Shown: piece by piece, positions 53,146-62,907 of the stretch
Layout of the letters: every line of letters begins with the position of its first letter
Position numbering within the stretch: position 1 is the stretch's first letter
Assembly (NCBI GenBank): GCA_024460105.1
Contig: JANFXS010000001.1
Coordinates: 1-64,000, forward strand
Length of the DNA: 64,000 bases
Direction of reading: 5' to 3'
From: Anaerotignum faecicola
Lineage (GTDB): Bacteria > Bacillota > Clostridia > Lachnospirales > Anaerotignaceae
Position numbers and translations under genes: made by a program
The notes under the pieces: model-generated
What the model saw: the letters and a program-made list of their open reading frames with translations, nothing else
Told to the model about the DNA's origin: nothing
The model's database searches: none

Positions 53146-54021
53146 ATGACGCCTTTTTCAATATTTTCAGACAGTTCCTGTGATCTGCCCGACAATATCA
53201 TTAAAAAATATAACGTAACCATAGTGCCGTTTTATGTTTCATTGGATCATAAAAAATATATGAGGGAAATTGAGGAGCTTGCTGTCAAGACGCTTACCGA
53301 TGAAATGGTAAATAACGGAGTTTATCCAAAAACTTCATTCCCTCCGGTATATGATTATATCCGAAAGTTTGAAGCGGAATTAAAAAAGGGATCTGACATA
53401 ATTTGTTTCTGCCTTACGGAAAAGTTCAGCGGAAGCTATCAAAGCGCGCATAATGCGGCTAATGAACTGAAAGAAAAATATCCCGACCGCAGAATCCACA
53501 TTATAGACAGCATGCTTGCAACCGGAAGCCAAGGGCTCTTAATTCAGCAGTGCGCCTTAATGCGCGAAAACGGGCTTGACGTCAGCCTTATACTTAACAA
53601 TATCGAAAAAATCAAAAAAACAGGCCGCGTATTTTTTACGGTCGACTCGCTTGAATATTTAAAACACGGCGGCCGCATCGGCAAAGTTTCCGCTTTGGCC
53701 GGACAAATATTAAATATAAAGCCCGTAATTGGCCTTATAAACGGAGAGTTGGTTCCGCTGGGCAAAGCGCGCGGAAATAAAAACGCCGTGAAAGAAATAT
53801 TGAATTTAACTTTAAAAGAAGTTTCACACTCGCCGGATGATTATGTATATTCTTTTGTAACAAGCGTCCGTTTTAACGAAATTGAAAAAATCAAGACCCA
53901 TTTATTAGAAGAATATAATATAATTATTGAGGAAACAGATATTATCGGAGCCACTATCGGTTCGCATATCGGTCCGACAGTATTGGGTATATGCTTCATA
54001 AAAAAATATGACTGCGTTTAA
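53146..54021 (+). CDS. DegV family fatty-acid-binding protein
   Basis: 291 residues. IFSDSSCDLPDNIIKKY, SGSYQSAHNA and HGGRIGKVSAL are DegV signatures. DegV/FakB proteins bind fatty acids and can present them to the kinase FakA; no fakA is nearby. ACGGAGGA before the ATG. Single gene. Confidence 0.93.
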   Translation: MTPFSIFSDSSCDLPDNIIKKYNVTIVPFYVSLDHKKYMREIEELAVKTLTDEMVNNGVYPKTSFPPVYDYIRKFEAELKKGSDIICFCLTEKFSGSYQSAHNAANELKEKYPDRRIHIIDSMLATGSQGLLIQQCALMRENGLDVSLILNNIEKIKKTGRVFFTVDSLEYLKHGGRIGKVSALAGQILNIKPVIGLINGELVPLGKARGNKNAVKEILNLTLKEVSHSPDDYVYSFVTSVRFNEIEKIKTHLLEEYNIIIEETDIIGATIGSHIGPTVLGICFIKKYDCV

Positions 54022-54145
54022 CATAAGCCGACAATTTAAAGCACAAAATATATGTTCTAAAAACTTGACAACATAATTATAATTAATGTATTTTATAATG
54101 TGTTGGCCAAAACCCAATTAAAATTATACTAAGCAGGTGGCATTA

Positions 54146-56119
54146 ATGGCAAAAAAAGATAATTCGTACAATAACGAAAGCATAACTTCATTAAAAGGGG
54201 CAGACCGCGTTCGCCTTCGCCCCGGGGTTATATTCGGATCCGACGGCATCGAAGGATGCGAACATTCGTTCTTCGAGATACTTTCCAACTCAATAGACGA
54301 AGCCCGTGAAGGCTATGGAACAGTTATAGAGGTAACGCGCCACACTGATAAATCCATAACCGTTAAAGACCATGGCCGCGGTATTCCCGTCGATTATAAT
54401 AAAAATGAAGACAGGTTCAACTGGGAACTTGTATTCTGCGAGCTTTATGCCGGCGGAAAATACCAAAACAATACAGGGGAAAACTATGAGTTTTCCTTGG
54501 GATTAAACGGCCTTGGCACATGCGCTACTCAATATTCGTCAGAATATATGGACGTTGAAATACACAGGGACAGTATGAAATACAGCCTTCATTTTGAAAA
54601 AGGCGAAAACATAGGCGGGCTTATAAAAGAAACCTGCAATAATAATGATACCGGGACTGAAATAAGATGGCGTCCGGATCTTGAAGTTTTCACTGATATA
54701 AATATCCCCCTTCCATATTTCAAGGATGTAATTAAAAAACAGGCAATCGTAAATAAAGGGCTGAAATTTATACTAAAAGACGAGGAAACAGTCTCGGAAT
54801 TTGAATTTCTTTATCCTAACGGAATTAAAGACTATATTGAAGAACTGAATGAAAATAAGAATATTTCCTCAATTCAGTTTTGGGAAACGGAAACCCGCGG
54901 CCGAGACAGGGACGACAAGCCTGAATATAAGCTGAAATTTGAAACGGCTTTCTGTTTTAATAATGAAATAAATACCCTTCAGTATTTTCATAATTCAAGT
55001 TTCCTCGAATACGGCGGATCGCCTGACAAGGCTGTAAAAAGCGCTTTCGTATACGCTATAGACAAATATATTAAAGCAAACGGCCTTTATAAAAAAGATG
55101 ATAAAAAAATCGCATTCACTGACATAGAAGACAGTCTCATATTAGTTATAAATTCATTTTCAACCATAACAAGCTATGAAAACCAGACAAAAAAATCTAT
55201 AACAAATAAATTTATTCAAGAAGCAATGACTGAATTTTTTAAGCGTCAGCTTGAAATATATTTTATCGAAAATAAAATTGAAGCCGATAAAATAGCTATG
55301 CAGATACTGGCAAATAAAAGAAGCCGTGAAACTGCCGAAAAAACAAGGGTATCTATAAGGAAAAAACTTACAGGCAACCTTGACATCAGCAACCGCGTCG
55401 AAAAATTTGTCAATTGCAGAACAAAAGATATCGCAAGACGCGAAATATATATTGTAGAGGGCGATTCGGCCCTCGGAGCCTGCAAGCTCGGCCGTGACGC
55501 TGAATTTCAAGCAATAATACCCGTACGCGGCAAAATACTTAACTGCCTGAAATCAGATTACGACAAAATTTTTAAAAACGATATTATAACCGATCTGCTT
55601 AAAGTCCTCGGCTGCGGAGTTGAAATAAAATCAAAGCATAACTCGGATATAAACAGTTTTGATCTCAGCCAGCTTAAATGGAGCAAAATCATTATATGCA
55701 CCGACGCCGACGTTGACGGTTTTCAGATCAGGACGCTTATATTAACAATGCTGTACCGTCTTGTTCCTACATTAATAAACGAGAAAAAAGTTTTTATAGC
55801 AGAATCGCCGCTTTATGAAATAAATGCCGGTAAAAACACATATTTTGCATATTCGGAAAGCGAAAAAGCATCCGTTATCTCAAAAATAAAAGGGAAATAT
55901 ACAATCCAGCGTTCAAAAGGCCTTGGTGAAAACCAGCCCGAAATGATGTGGGAAACAACAATGAACCCCGCAACCAGAAGGCTTATACAGGTTATGCCCG
56001 AAGATATAACCCTCACACAGGAAAAATTTGAACTTTTGCTTGGAGAAAACCTTAAAGGCCGCAAAGAGTATATAGAAGAAAACGGTCATTTATATATTGA
56101 TTTCAGCGAATTAGCATAG
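54146..56119 (+). CDS. parE: Type IIA topoisomerase subunit B, ParE-like (divergent)
   Basis: 657 residues from the ATG at 54146, five bases after AGGTGG. It has the GHKL ATPase (ILSNSIDEAREG, HGRGIPV, LGLNGLGTC), transducer and TOPRIM parts. Motifs are clearly diverged from GyrB: EGDSALGACK in place of EGDSAGGSA, and TDADVDGFQIRTL in place of [12 protein letters not shown]. The acidic metal residues are kept. Forms topoisomerase IV with ParC, encoded 342 bases downstream, to unlink daughter chromosomes. Confidence 0.9.
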   Translation: MAKKDNSYNNESITSLKGADRVRLRPGVIFGSDGIEGCEHSFFEILSNSIDEAREGYGTVIEVTRHTDKSITVKDHGRGIPVDYNKNEDRFNWELVFCELYAGGKYQNNTGENYEFSLGLNGLGTCATQYSSEYMDVEIHRDSMKYSLHFEKGENIGGLIKETCNNNDTGTEIRWRPDLEVFTDINIPLPYFKDVIKKQAIVNKGLKFILKDEETVSEFEFLYPNGIKDYIEELNENKNISSIQFWETETRGRDRDDKPEYKLKFETAFCFNNEINTLQYFHNSSFLEYGGSPDKAVKSAFVYAIDKYIKANGLYKKDDKKIAFTDIEDSLILVINSFSTITSYENQTKKSITNKFIQEAMTEFFKRQLEIYFIENKIEADKIAMQILANKRSRETAEKTRVSIRKKLTGNLDISNRVEKFVNCRTKDIARREIYIVEGDSALGACKLGRDAEFQAIIPVRGKILNCLKSDYDKIFKNDIITDLLKVLGCGVEIKSKHNSDINSFDLSQLKWSKIIICTDADVDGFQIRTLILTMLYRLVPTLINEKKVFIAESPLYEINAGKNTYFAYSESEKASVISKIKGKYTIQRSKGLGENQPEMMWETTMNPATRRLIQVMPEDITLTQEKFELLLGENLKGRKEYIEENGHLYIDFSELA

Positions 56120-56128
56120 CGCATCCAT

Positions 56129-56167
56129 GGACTGCCGTAAATTAATACTATGACTTTTCGGCAGTCC
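56129..56167 (+). terminator. Hairpin between parE and parC
   Basis: GGACTGCCG / CGGCAGTCC around a 21-base loop, 10 bases after parE. Followed by TTCATAAAAA, not a long T-run, so attenuation rather than full termination is likely. The rest of the 341-base gap is AT-rich with no ORF. Confidence 0.5.
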
Positions 56168-56461
56168 TTCATAAAAAGCGCTGTTATACAAACATGATTA
56201 TACAAAATATATGATTTTTATGTATACTATATTTAATATAACATGGTAAAAAAATAATATAATTATAAGTTTAACATATTATTATTGACTCATAATTATA
56301 CATAAAAAGTTTCTGAAACTGATTATTATAAAAACCTCCCGCTTCATAATTGCAGGAGTTTCATAATTTATTTTAGGCGTTATTCTCAATTTATCATATG
56401 ACGCCGCATAAACACCGACGCCGTTTCCCAGATAGCGGCGGCGGCCAAAGGAGAATATTAC

Positions 56462-58666
56462 ATGGCCAAAAAGAAAAACAAACAGCCCGAAACAGTTGTT
56501 GAAGAAAAAATATATGAACAAAACATAACCGATACATTAGAGCTGAACTATATGCCATATGCCATGAGCGTAATAGTTTCCCGCGCAATTCCCGAAATAG
56601 ACGGCTTTAAGCCTTCGCACCGCAAGCTTCTTTACACAATGTATAAAATGGGCCTTATGAGCGGAAGCCGTACAAAATCATCCAATGTAGTCGGCCAAAC
56701 CATGCGCCTTAATCCTCACGGCGACAGCGCAATATATGAAACCCTTGTGCGCCTTACCGAGGGCAACAGCGCTCTCCTCCACCCTTTTATAGACAGTAAA
56801 GGGAATTTCGGAAAACAGTATTCAAGAGATATGGCGTATGCCGCTCCAAGGTATACGGAAGTTAAGCTTGCGCCGATTTGCAGCGAAATATTTAACGATA
56901 TAGAAAAAAATACGGTTGAATTTGCCGATAACTATGACGGTTCAACAAAAGAGCCTGTTCTCCTGCCGACAACATTTCCTAATATACTTGTAAATCCAAA
57001 TCAGGGAATAGCAGTCGGCATGGCCAGTTCCATATGCAGCTTTAATTTGAGCGAAATATGCGACGCGACAGCCGCTTACATCAAAAACCCTAAATGCAAT
57101 ATAGCTGATATTCTTAAAGCTCCTGATTTTTCCACCGGCGGAGAAATTATATATAACGAAAGCGAAATGCGCCAAATTTACGATACCGGCCGAGGCAGTT
57201 TCAAAATACGAGCCAAATATAATTTTGACAGCGAAAACAGCTGTGTGGAAATAACGGAAATACCATATACTACGACAATAGAAGCAATAATAGACAAAAT
57301 TATCAACCTTGTACGGACAGGAAAAATCAGGGATATAACGGACGTCCGCGATGAAACAGACCTCGGCGGCCTTAAAATAGCGATTGACGTCAAAAAGAAT
57401 ACCAAAGTCGACGTTCTAATGCATAAGCTGTATTCACAAACTCCTCTTATGGATTCATTCAGCTGCAATTTTAATTTGCTTATAGACGGCCATCCGAAAA
57501 CCCTTGGAATTAAAGGTATACTTGACGCATGGATCGATTTCAGGACTTCATCCATTAAAGGCCAGCTTTCATATGATATAAATAAAAAGGAGGCGAAACT
57601 TCATCTTCTTGAAGGGCTCCAAAAAATACTTTTAGACATTGATAAGGCAATTAAAATAATCCGTGAAACAGAGCTTGAAACAATGGTTGTCCCAAACCTT
57701 ATGAAAGGCTTTGGAATTGATGAAATACAGGCCGAATATATAGCTGAAATACGTTTAAGAAACATCAACAAAGAATATATAATGAACCGCTTGAAAGAAA
57801 TAGACAGCCTCCGTTCGGAAATAAAAAGCCTTACGGAAACGCTTGGTAGCAATACAAAAATTAAAAACCTTATCTGCTCCCAGCTCAAATCCGTTTCAAA
57901 AAAATTTCATAAGGATCGTAAAACTTCGATTGTGCCACACAGTGAAATTGATGAAATATCCGCCGAGGATACTATAGAAGATTACGGGATCAAACTCTTC
58001 CTTACAGAACATAATTATTTTAAAAAAATCACCCTCGTTTCAATGCGTTCTTCAGGCGAACAAAAGTTGAAAGACGACGATAAGATAATCTCGGAAACGG
58101 AAACTACAAACAGAGCCGAGATATTATTTTTTTCCAACATGCAGAACGTATATAAAATGAAAGCTAACGATATAGCCGAATGTAAAGCCAGCATGCTGGG
58201 GGAATATCTCAACAACCTTCTCGGCCTTGACAATGAAGAAAAGATTATTTATATGGCGGCGACATACGATTACAGCGGAAATATGGTTTATATGTTTGAA
58301 AACGGAAAAGCCGCAAAAGTTCCTCTTAACGCATACTATACAAAAACTAACAGGAAAAGGCTAATAAACGCCTACTCTTCAAAATCTCCTGTATTATATA
58401 TGGAAAAAATTGATAAAGACATAGATTATATAATAATAAGGGATGCCGACAAAGCCTGCCTTATTAACACTTCGTTGATCCCTCTTTCAGCCACAAAAAA
58501 CGCTGCCGGAATTCAGGTATATACGCTTAAAAAGAACAGCTCTATATCAAAGATTATGCCTGCCGAAGAATTTGAAAGCGGCAACACAGAATATTACAGA
58601 GCTGCAAAACTGCCGTCCACCGGACATTTCCTAAAAGAAGAAGATAAATCTAAAAATATATTATAG
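56462..58666 (+). CDS. parC: Type IIA topoisomerase subunit A, ParC-like
   Basis: 734 residues. Breakage-reunion domain with LNPHGDSAIYETLVRL (quinolone-pocket Ser89 and Glu93 present) and active Tyr131 in AAPRYTEV, then the tower/coiled-coil region, then a short C-terminal domain without a GyrA box, as expected of ParC. AAAGGAG lies upstream of the ATG. Partner of the ParE-like protein. Confidence 0.92.
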   Translation: MAKKKNKQPETVVEEKIYEQNITDTLELNYMPYAMSVIVSRAIPEIDGFKPSHRKLLYTMYKMGLMSGSRTKSSNVVGQTMRLNPHGDSAIYETLVRLTEGNSALLHPFIDSKGNFGKQYSRDMAYAAPRYTEVKLAPICSEIFNDIEKNTVEFADNYDGSTKEPVLLPTTFPNILVNPNQGIAVGMASSICSFNLSEICDATAAYIKNPKCNIADILKAPDFSTGGEIIYNESEMRQIYDTGRGSFKIRAKYNFDSENSCVEITEIPYTTTIEAIIDKIINLVRTGKIRDITDVRDETDLGGLKIAIDVKKNTKVDVLMHKLYSQTPLMDSFSCNFNLLIDGHPKTLGIKGILDAWIDFRTSSIKGQLSYDINKKEAKLHLLEGLQKILLDIDKAIKIIRETELETMVVPNLMKGFGIDEIQAEYIAEIRLRNINKEYIMNRLKEIDSLRSEIKSLTETLGSNTKIKNLICSQLKSVSKKFHKDRKTSIVPHSEIDEISAEDTIEDYGIKLFLTEHNYFKKITLVSMRSSGEQKLKDDDKIISETETTNRAEILFFSNMQNVYKMKANDIAECKASMLGEYLNNLLGLDNEEKIIYMAATYDYSGNMVYMFENGKAAKVPLNAYYTKTNRKRLINAYSSKSPVLYMEKIDKDIDYIIIRDADKACLINTSLIPLSATKNAAGIQVYTLKKNSSISKIMPAEEFESGNTEYYRAAKLPSTGHFLKEEDKSKNIL

Positions 58667-58672
58667 CCGCAA

Positions 58673-58713
58673 AGCAGTTGAACAATATAATAGTTCTAAA
58701 TTGTTCAACTGCT
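58673..58713 (+). terminator. Terminator of parC
   Basis: Perfect 14-bp stem AGCAGTTGAACAAT / ATTGTTCAACTGCT with a 13-base loop, seven bases after the parC stop. Confidence 0.7.
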
Positions 58714-58845
58714 TATATTTTCACAATGAGTACAATAAATTTATACATATTCTGGCTTTTTCTGAACAATACTATTATAATAGAACCATAATGGTTAAAG
58801 CCGACATATGCATCACGTCTTATTAAAACAAAGGAGATGTTATAC

Positions 58846-60009
58846 ATGAATGTAACGGAAGTTAAAAAAGGAATTTATGAAGTCGGTGCGGTAGACTGGA
58901 ATGTCCGCAACTTTCACGGATATTCTACAAACCGCGGTACCTCTTACAACGCTTACCTTATAATTGATGATAAAATAACCCTTATCGATACTGTCAAAGA
59001 AATGTTTGCAGGCGAACTTATTGCACGTATCAGCGAGATAATAGACCCTGCCAAAATCGACTATATCATTTCAAATCATGTCGAACCGGATCATTCCGGC
59101 TCCCTTGCCATAATTTACGATATGGCTCCCAACGCTACCATAGTAACATCCGATCCAAACGGCTTGAAAGGGCTTGAGGCCCATTACGGAAAAAGTTTCA
59201 AATTTATGCCCGTTAAAAACGGGGATATAATTTCCATAGGAAAAAGAAGCCTTTCTTTTCTCCTTACGCCTATGCTCCACTGGCCCGACAGTATGGTAAC
59301 GTATTGCCCCGAAGAAAAAATCCTTTTTTCAAACGACGCCTTTGGCCAGCATCTTGCATCAAGCAATAAGTTTGACGATCAGAACGATTATGGAATTTTT
59401 ATGCATGAAGCAAAAAAGTATTATGCAAATATATTAATGCCTTACGGAATTCAGGCGAAAAAAGCCGTAAGCGCTTTAAGAAACTTTGATATTGAAATGT
59501 TTGCCACAGGCCATGGCCTGATAGTAAGAAAATATGTTAAAGAACTAATGGACATGTACGAATATTTTGCCGACAGCGCTCCCGAAGAAAGCGCCGTTAT
59601 TGTCTACGACTCAATGTGGCAGTCAACCGAAACCATTGCAAAAGCCGTCCTCGAAGGGTTTAAAAACAAAGGCGTAAAGGTACAGTTCTGCGATTTAAAA
59701 AACGTTCATATTTCCGATATAATGACCGATATATTAAAAGCACAATATATAGCCGTAGGCTCCCCTACGCTTAACAACAACATGCTTCCTACAGTAGCCG
59801 CATTTTTAACATATATGAAAGGCCTTTCGCCAAACGGCAAAAAAGCTTTTGCTTTCGGTTCTTACGGCTGGGGAGGACAAAGCGTCGATCAGATTAACGA
59901 CATCCTGAGTAAATGCAAGTTTGATATAATCCTTGATCCAATCAAGGTTTTATATAGGCCAACAAAAGAAAAACTCAAAGAAATCGAAAAGTTAGTTGAA
60001 AACATTTAA
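58846..60009 (+). CDS. fprA: FprA-type flavodiiron protein (A-type flavoprotein)
   Basis: 387 residues from the ATG at 58846 behind AAAGGAGATG. The N-terminal diiron lactamase-fold domain has all ligands: His78, Glu80, Asp82, His83, His145, Asp164 and His223. A C-terminal flavodoxin domain (about 250-387, [15 protein letters not shown]) binds FMN. It reduces O2 to water, or NO, with electrons from rubredoxin, which is encoded 17 bases downstream. An oxygen-defence unit of anaerobes. Confidence 0.96.
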   Translation: MNVTEVKKGIYEVGAVDWNVRNFHGYSTNRGTSYNAYLIIDDKITLIDTVKEMFAGELIARISEIIDPAKIDYIISNHVEPDHSGSLAIIYDMAPNATIVTSDPNGLKGLEAHYGKSFKFMPVKNGDIISIGKRSLSFLLTPMLHWPDSMVTYCPEEKILFSNDAFGQHLASSNKFDDQNDYGIFMHEAKKYYANILMPYGIQAKKAVSALRNFDIEMFATGHGLIVRKYVKELMDMYEYFADSAPEESAVIVYDSMWQSTETIAKAVLEGFKNKGVKVQFCDLKNVHISDIMTDILKAQYIAVGSPTLNNNMLPTVAAFLTYMKGLSPNGKKAFAFGSYGWGGQSVDQINDILSKCKFDIILDPIKVLYRPTKEKLKEIEKLVENI

Positions 60010-60026
60010 TTAAAGGAGGAGTTAAA

Positions 60027-60185
60027 ATGGCAAAATATGTATGCACTGTATGCGAATATGTTTATGATGAAGAAAAAGGCGATCCGGATAACGGAATAGC
60101 TCCCGGCACAAAATTCGAGGATCTTCCCGACGATTATGAATGCCCTCTTTGCGGCGTTGGTAAAGAAATGTTCGAGAAAAAATAA
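60027..60185 (+). CDS. Rubredoxin
   Basis: 52 residues, normal for rubredoxin. The Fe(Cys)4 site is Cys6-x2-Cys9 and Cys39-x2-Cys42 ([16 protein letters not shown] and [10 protein letters not shown]). AAAGGAGGAG precedes the ATG. It delivers electrons to FprA, encoded just upstream in the same operon. Confidence 0.97.
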   Translation: MAKYVCTVCEYVYDEEKGDPDNGIAPGTKFEDLPDDYECPLCGVGKEMFEKK

Positions 60186-60229
60186 AGTTTTCAATTTATA
60201 ACATAAAAAATCTCATGTGAATCAACTTA

Positions 60230-60259
60230 AAAAGACGGCATTAATTAATGCCGTCTTTT
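60230..60259. terminator. Bidirectional terminator between rubredoxin and gyrA
   Basis: A perfect 30-base palindrome (AAAAGACGGCATTAA and its complement), with T-rich sequence on both sides. Serves the convergent rubredoxin and gyrA transcripts. Confidence 0.8.
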
Positions 60260-60356
60260 ATATATGTTATCGTCGAATATTCTGAAACATGATATGCCTT
60301 AAATACCGCTTTTATTGCCTATACAAAATTAACCGGTTTAGTCAAAAGTTTTGTTT

Positions 60357-62882
60357 TTATATTTTCTCTTCATCATCAAAAGCTTTTGTAATTACTATTT
60401 CATCCGAAGATTCCGTTTCGGCGTTTTCTGCACAAACTACGTCGTCCTCATTTATTTTTGCCACTCCGACAACTTTAACGCCGCTATCAAGGTTCATAAG
60501 CTTAACGCCCTGGCTTGTGCGCCCATATGTTGATATATCGGCTCCGCGAAGTCTTATTATTACGCCGTCGCTTGTTATAAGCATAACCTCTTCATTCTCA
60601 TTTACCATAACTATTGAAACGAGTTTGCCTGTTTTTTCAGTTATCTGATGAATTTTAACGCCTATGCCGCCTCTGTTTTGAGTGTTGAACTCGCTCGCAA
60701 CAGTACGCTTGCCATATCCGTTCTCAGTTACATTAAGAACTTTCATGTCGTCTGTTATAATATCGGCGCATATTACAAAGTCGTCGCCGCGTAGTTTAAT
60801 TGCCCGTACTCCCGTGGCAACCCTTCCCATAGCCCTCGCATCTTCAGCTTTAAATCTTATGCCCATTGCATTATGAGTAGCCACAAATATATCATCGTTG
60901 TCTTCTGTAATAAGAACGCTTATAAGCTCATCTTCATCTTTAAGATTTATAGCGTTCAGGCCGCCTTTTCTGATATTTGCATAACTCATCATATCAGTTT
61001 TCTTTATTATACCGTTCTTAGTAACCATAACAAGGTATTTATCCTCGCTGAATTCTTTAACAGGTATCACGGCCGTTATACTTTCCCCGGCAGATATTTC
61101 AAGCAAGTTAACCATTGCCATCCCCCTTGCCGTTCTTCCGGCTTCCGGTATCTGGTAACCTTTAATTTTATAAACCCTGCCGAGGTTTGTAAAGAACAAT
61201 ATCGTATCATGGGTCGAAGAAACAAAAAGGCTTTTAACAAAATCTTCTTCCCTGGTCTGCATTCCGATAATGCCCTTTCCTCCCCTGTTTTGGCTTTTAT
61301 AAGTATCAAGAGGCGTACGTTTAATATAATTGAGGTTTGAAAGCGTTATAACGCTTGTTTCTTCCTCAATTAAATCCTCAATGTCGATTTCACCCGGGTT
61401 ATTTATTATACTTGTTCTTCTTTCGTCATTATACTTTTCTTTGTAAAGCAAGATTTCAGACTTTATTACGCCGAGAAGCTTGTTTTGATCGCCGAGTATT
61501 TCTTTGTAATACTTAATTTTTACCATTAAATCATTATATTCATTATCAATTTTCTCATGTTCAAGCCCTTGAAGCCGTCTTAACTGCATTTCAAGTATAG
61601 CCTGCGCCTGAATTTCCGAAAGGCTGAAACGCTCCATAAGACGCTCTTTGGCATTGTCATAGCTTGTGCGTATAATTCTTATAACTTCGTCAATATTATC
61701 AATAGCAATCCTGAGGCCTTCAAGTATATGCGCCCTTTTCTCAGCTTTATCGAGATCAAACTTTGTTCGCCTTGTAACAACGTCCTCTTGATGCTTTAGG
61801 TATTCCTCAAGTATTTCCTTCAAATTGAGGACTTTAGGTTTTCCATCCACAAGGGCAAGCATAATTGCCCCAAAGCTTTCCTGCAACTGTGTAAACTTAT
61901 AAAGCTGGTTTAAAATTACATTGGCGTTAACGTCTTTTTTCAGTTCTATTACAATTTCTATATCATCGCCAGCAGAAGCATCATAAATATCGCTTATACC
62001 GTCGATTTTTTTATCCTTAACAAGCTCGGCAATTTTTTCGATAAGCCTGAGCTTATTAACCATATAAGGTATTTCCGTAACAACAATCTTTTCACGGCCG
62101 TTGGGCATTTGTACTATTTCCGCTAAAGCTCTTACAATAATCTTTCCGCGTCCCGTTCTGTATGCCGCGCGTATGCCGCTTCTGCCCAAAATCGAAGCAC
62201 CCGTTGGAAAATCCGGACCCTTTATAAATTCCATAAGTTCCTCAACTTCCGTTTCGCGGCCGTCTATTTTGTTGTCAATCATTTTCACAACGCCGTCTAC
62301 TACTTCACCTAAATTATGCGGCGGTATGTTAGTCGCCATACCCACCGCTATACCTGACGAACCGTTTAAAAGCAGATTCGGTATCCTTGAAGGCAGAACT
62401 ACGGGTTCCTTTTCATTTTCGTCATAGTTAGGTATAAACTCAACCGTATCTTTTTCAATATCGGCAAGCATTGCGGCGGTTATTTTCGACATCCTTGCCT
62501 CGGTATACCTGCTTGCCGCGGCTCCATAACCGTCTATTGAGCCGAAGTTGCCGTGTCCGTCAACAAGCATATACCTCATTGAAAAATTCTGAGCCATCCT
62601 AACCATTGCCTGATAAATGGAGCTGTCGCCGTGAGGGTGGTATTTACCCATCGTTTCGCCGACAATACGGGCCGATTTCCTATATCCTTTATTAGGATCA
62701 AGGTTCATCTCGTTCATAGCGTAAAGTATACGCCTTTGAACCGGTTTAAGGCCGTCCCTTGCATCCGGCAGAGCTCTGGCAACAATAACGCTCATGGCAT
62801 AGTCGATATAGCATTGTTTCATTTCCTCATTTATATCAACGGAAACGACTTTGTCAATTTCCTTATTCAATTCGTCACTCAT
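60357..62882 (-). CDS. gyrA: DNA gyrase subunit A
   Basis: 841 residues. Breakage-reunion domain with active Tyr126 ([12 protein letters not shown]); C-terminal beta-pinwheel with the GyrA box QNRGGKG, which distinguishes it from ParC. The quinolone pocket reads [16 protein letters not shown]: Ser87 (E. coli Ser83) is kept, but Gln91 stands at the E. coli Asp87 position, where most bacteria have Asp or Glu. It follows gyrB by 25 bases. Introduces negative supercoils with GyrB. Confidence 0.97.
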   Translation of the reverse strand: MSDELNKEIDKVVSVDINEEMKQCYIDYAMSVIVARALPDARDGLKPVQRRILYAMNEMNLDPNKGYRKSARIVGETMGKYHPHGDSSIYQAMVRMAQNFSMRYMLVDGHGNFGSIDGYGAAASRYTEARMSKITAAMLADIEKDTVEFIPNYDENEKEPVVLPSRIPNLLLNGSSGIAVGMATNIPPHNLGEVVDGVVKMIDNKIDGRETEVEELMEFIKGPDFPTGASILGRSGIRAAYRTGRGKIIVRALAEIVQMPNGREKIVVTEIPYMVNKLRLIEKIAELVKDKKIDGISDIYDASAGDDIEIVIELKKDVNANVILNQLYKFTQLQESFGAIMLALVDGKPKVLNLKEILEEYLKHQEDVVTRRTKFDLDKAEKRAHILEGLRIAIDNIDEVIRIIRTSYDNAKERLMERFSLSEIQAQAILEMQLRRLQGLEHEKIDNEYNDLMVKIKYYKEILGDQNKLLGVIKSEILLYKEKYNDERRTSIINNPGEIDIEDLIEEETSVITLSNLNYIKRTPLDTYKSQNRGGKGIIGMQTREEDFVKSLFVSSTHDTILFFTNLGRVYKIKGYQIPEAGRTARGMAMVNLLEISAGESITAVIPVKEFSEDKYLVMVTKNGIIKKTDMMSYANIRKGGLNAINLKDEDELISVLITEDNDDIFVATHNAMGIRFKAEDARAMGRVATGVRAIKLRGDDFVICADIITDDMKVLNVTENGYGKRTVASEFNTQNRGGIGVKIHQITEKTGKLVSIVMVNENEEVMLITSDGVIIRLRGADISTYGRTSQGVKLMNLDSGVKVVGVAKINEDDVVCAENAETESSDEIVITKAFDDEEKI

Positions 62883-62907
62883 TTAATAATTCCTTTCCGC
62901 CATGTGT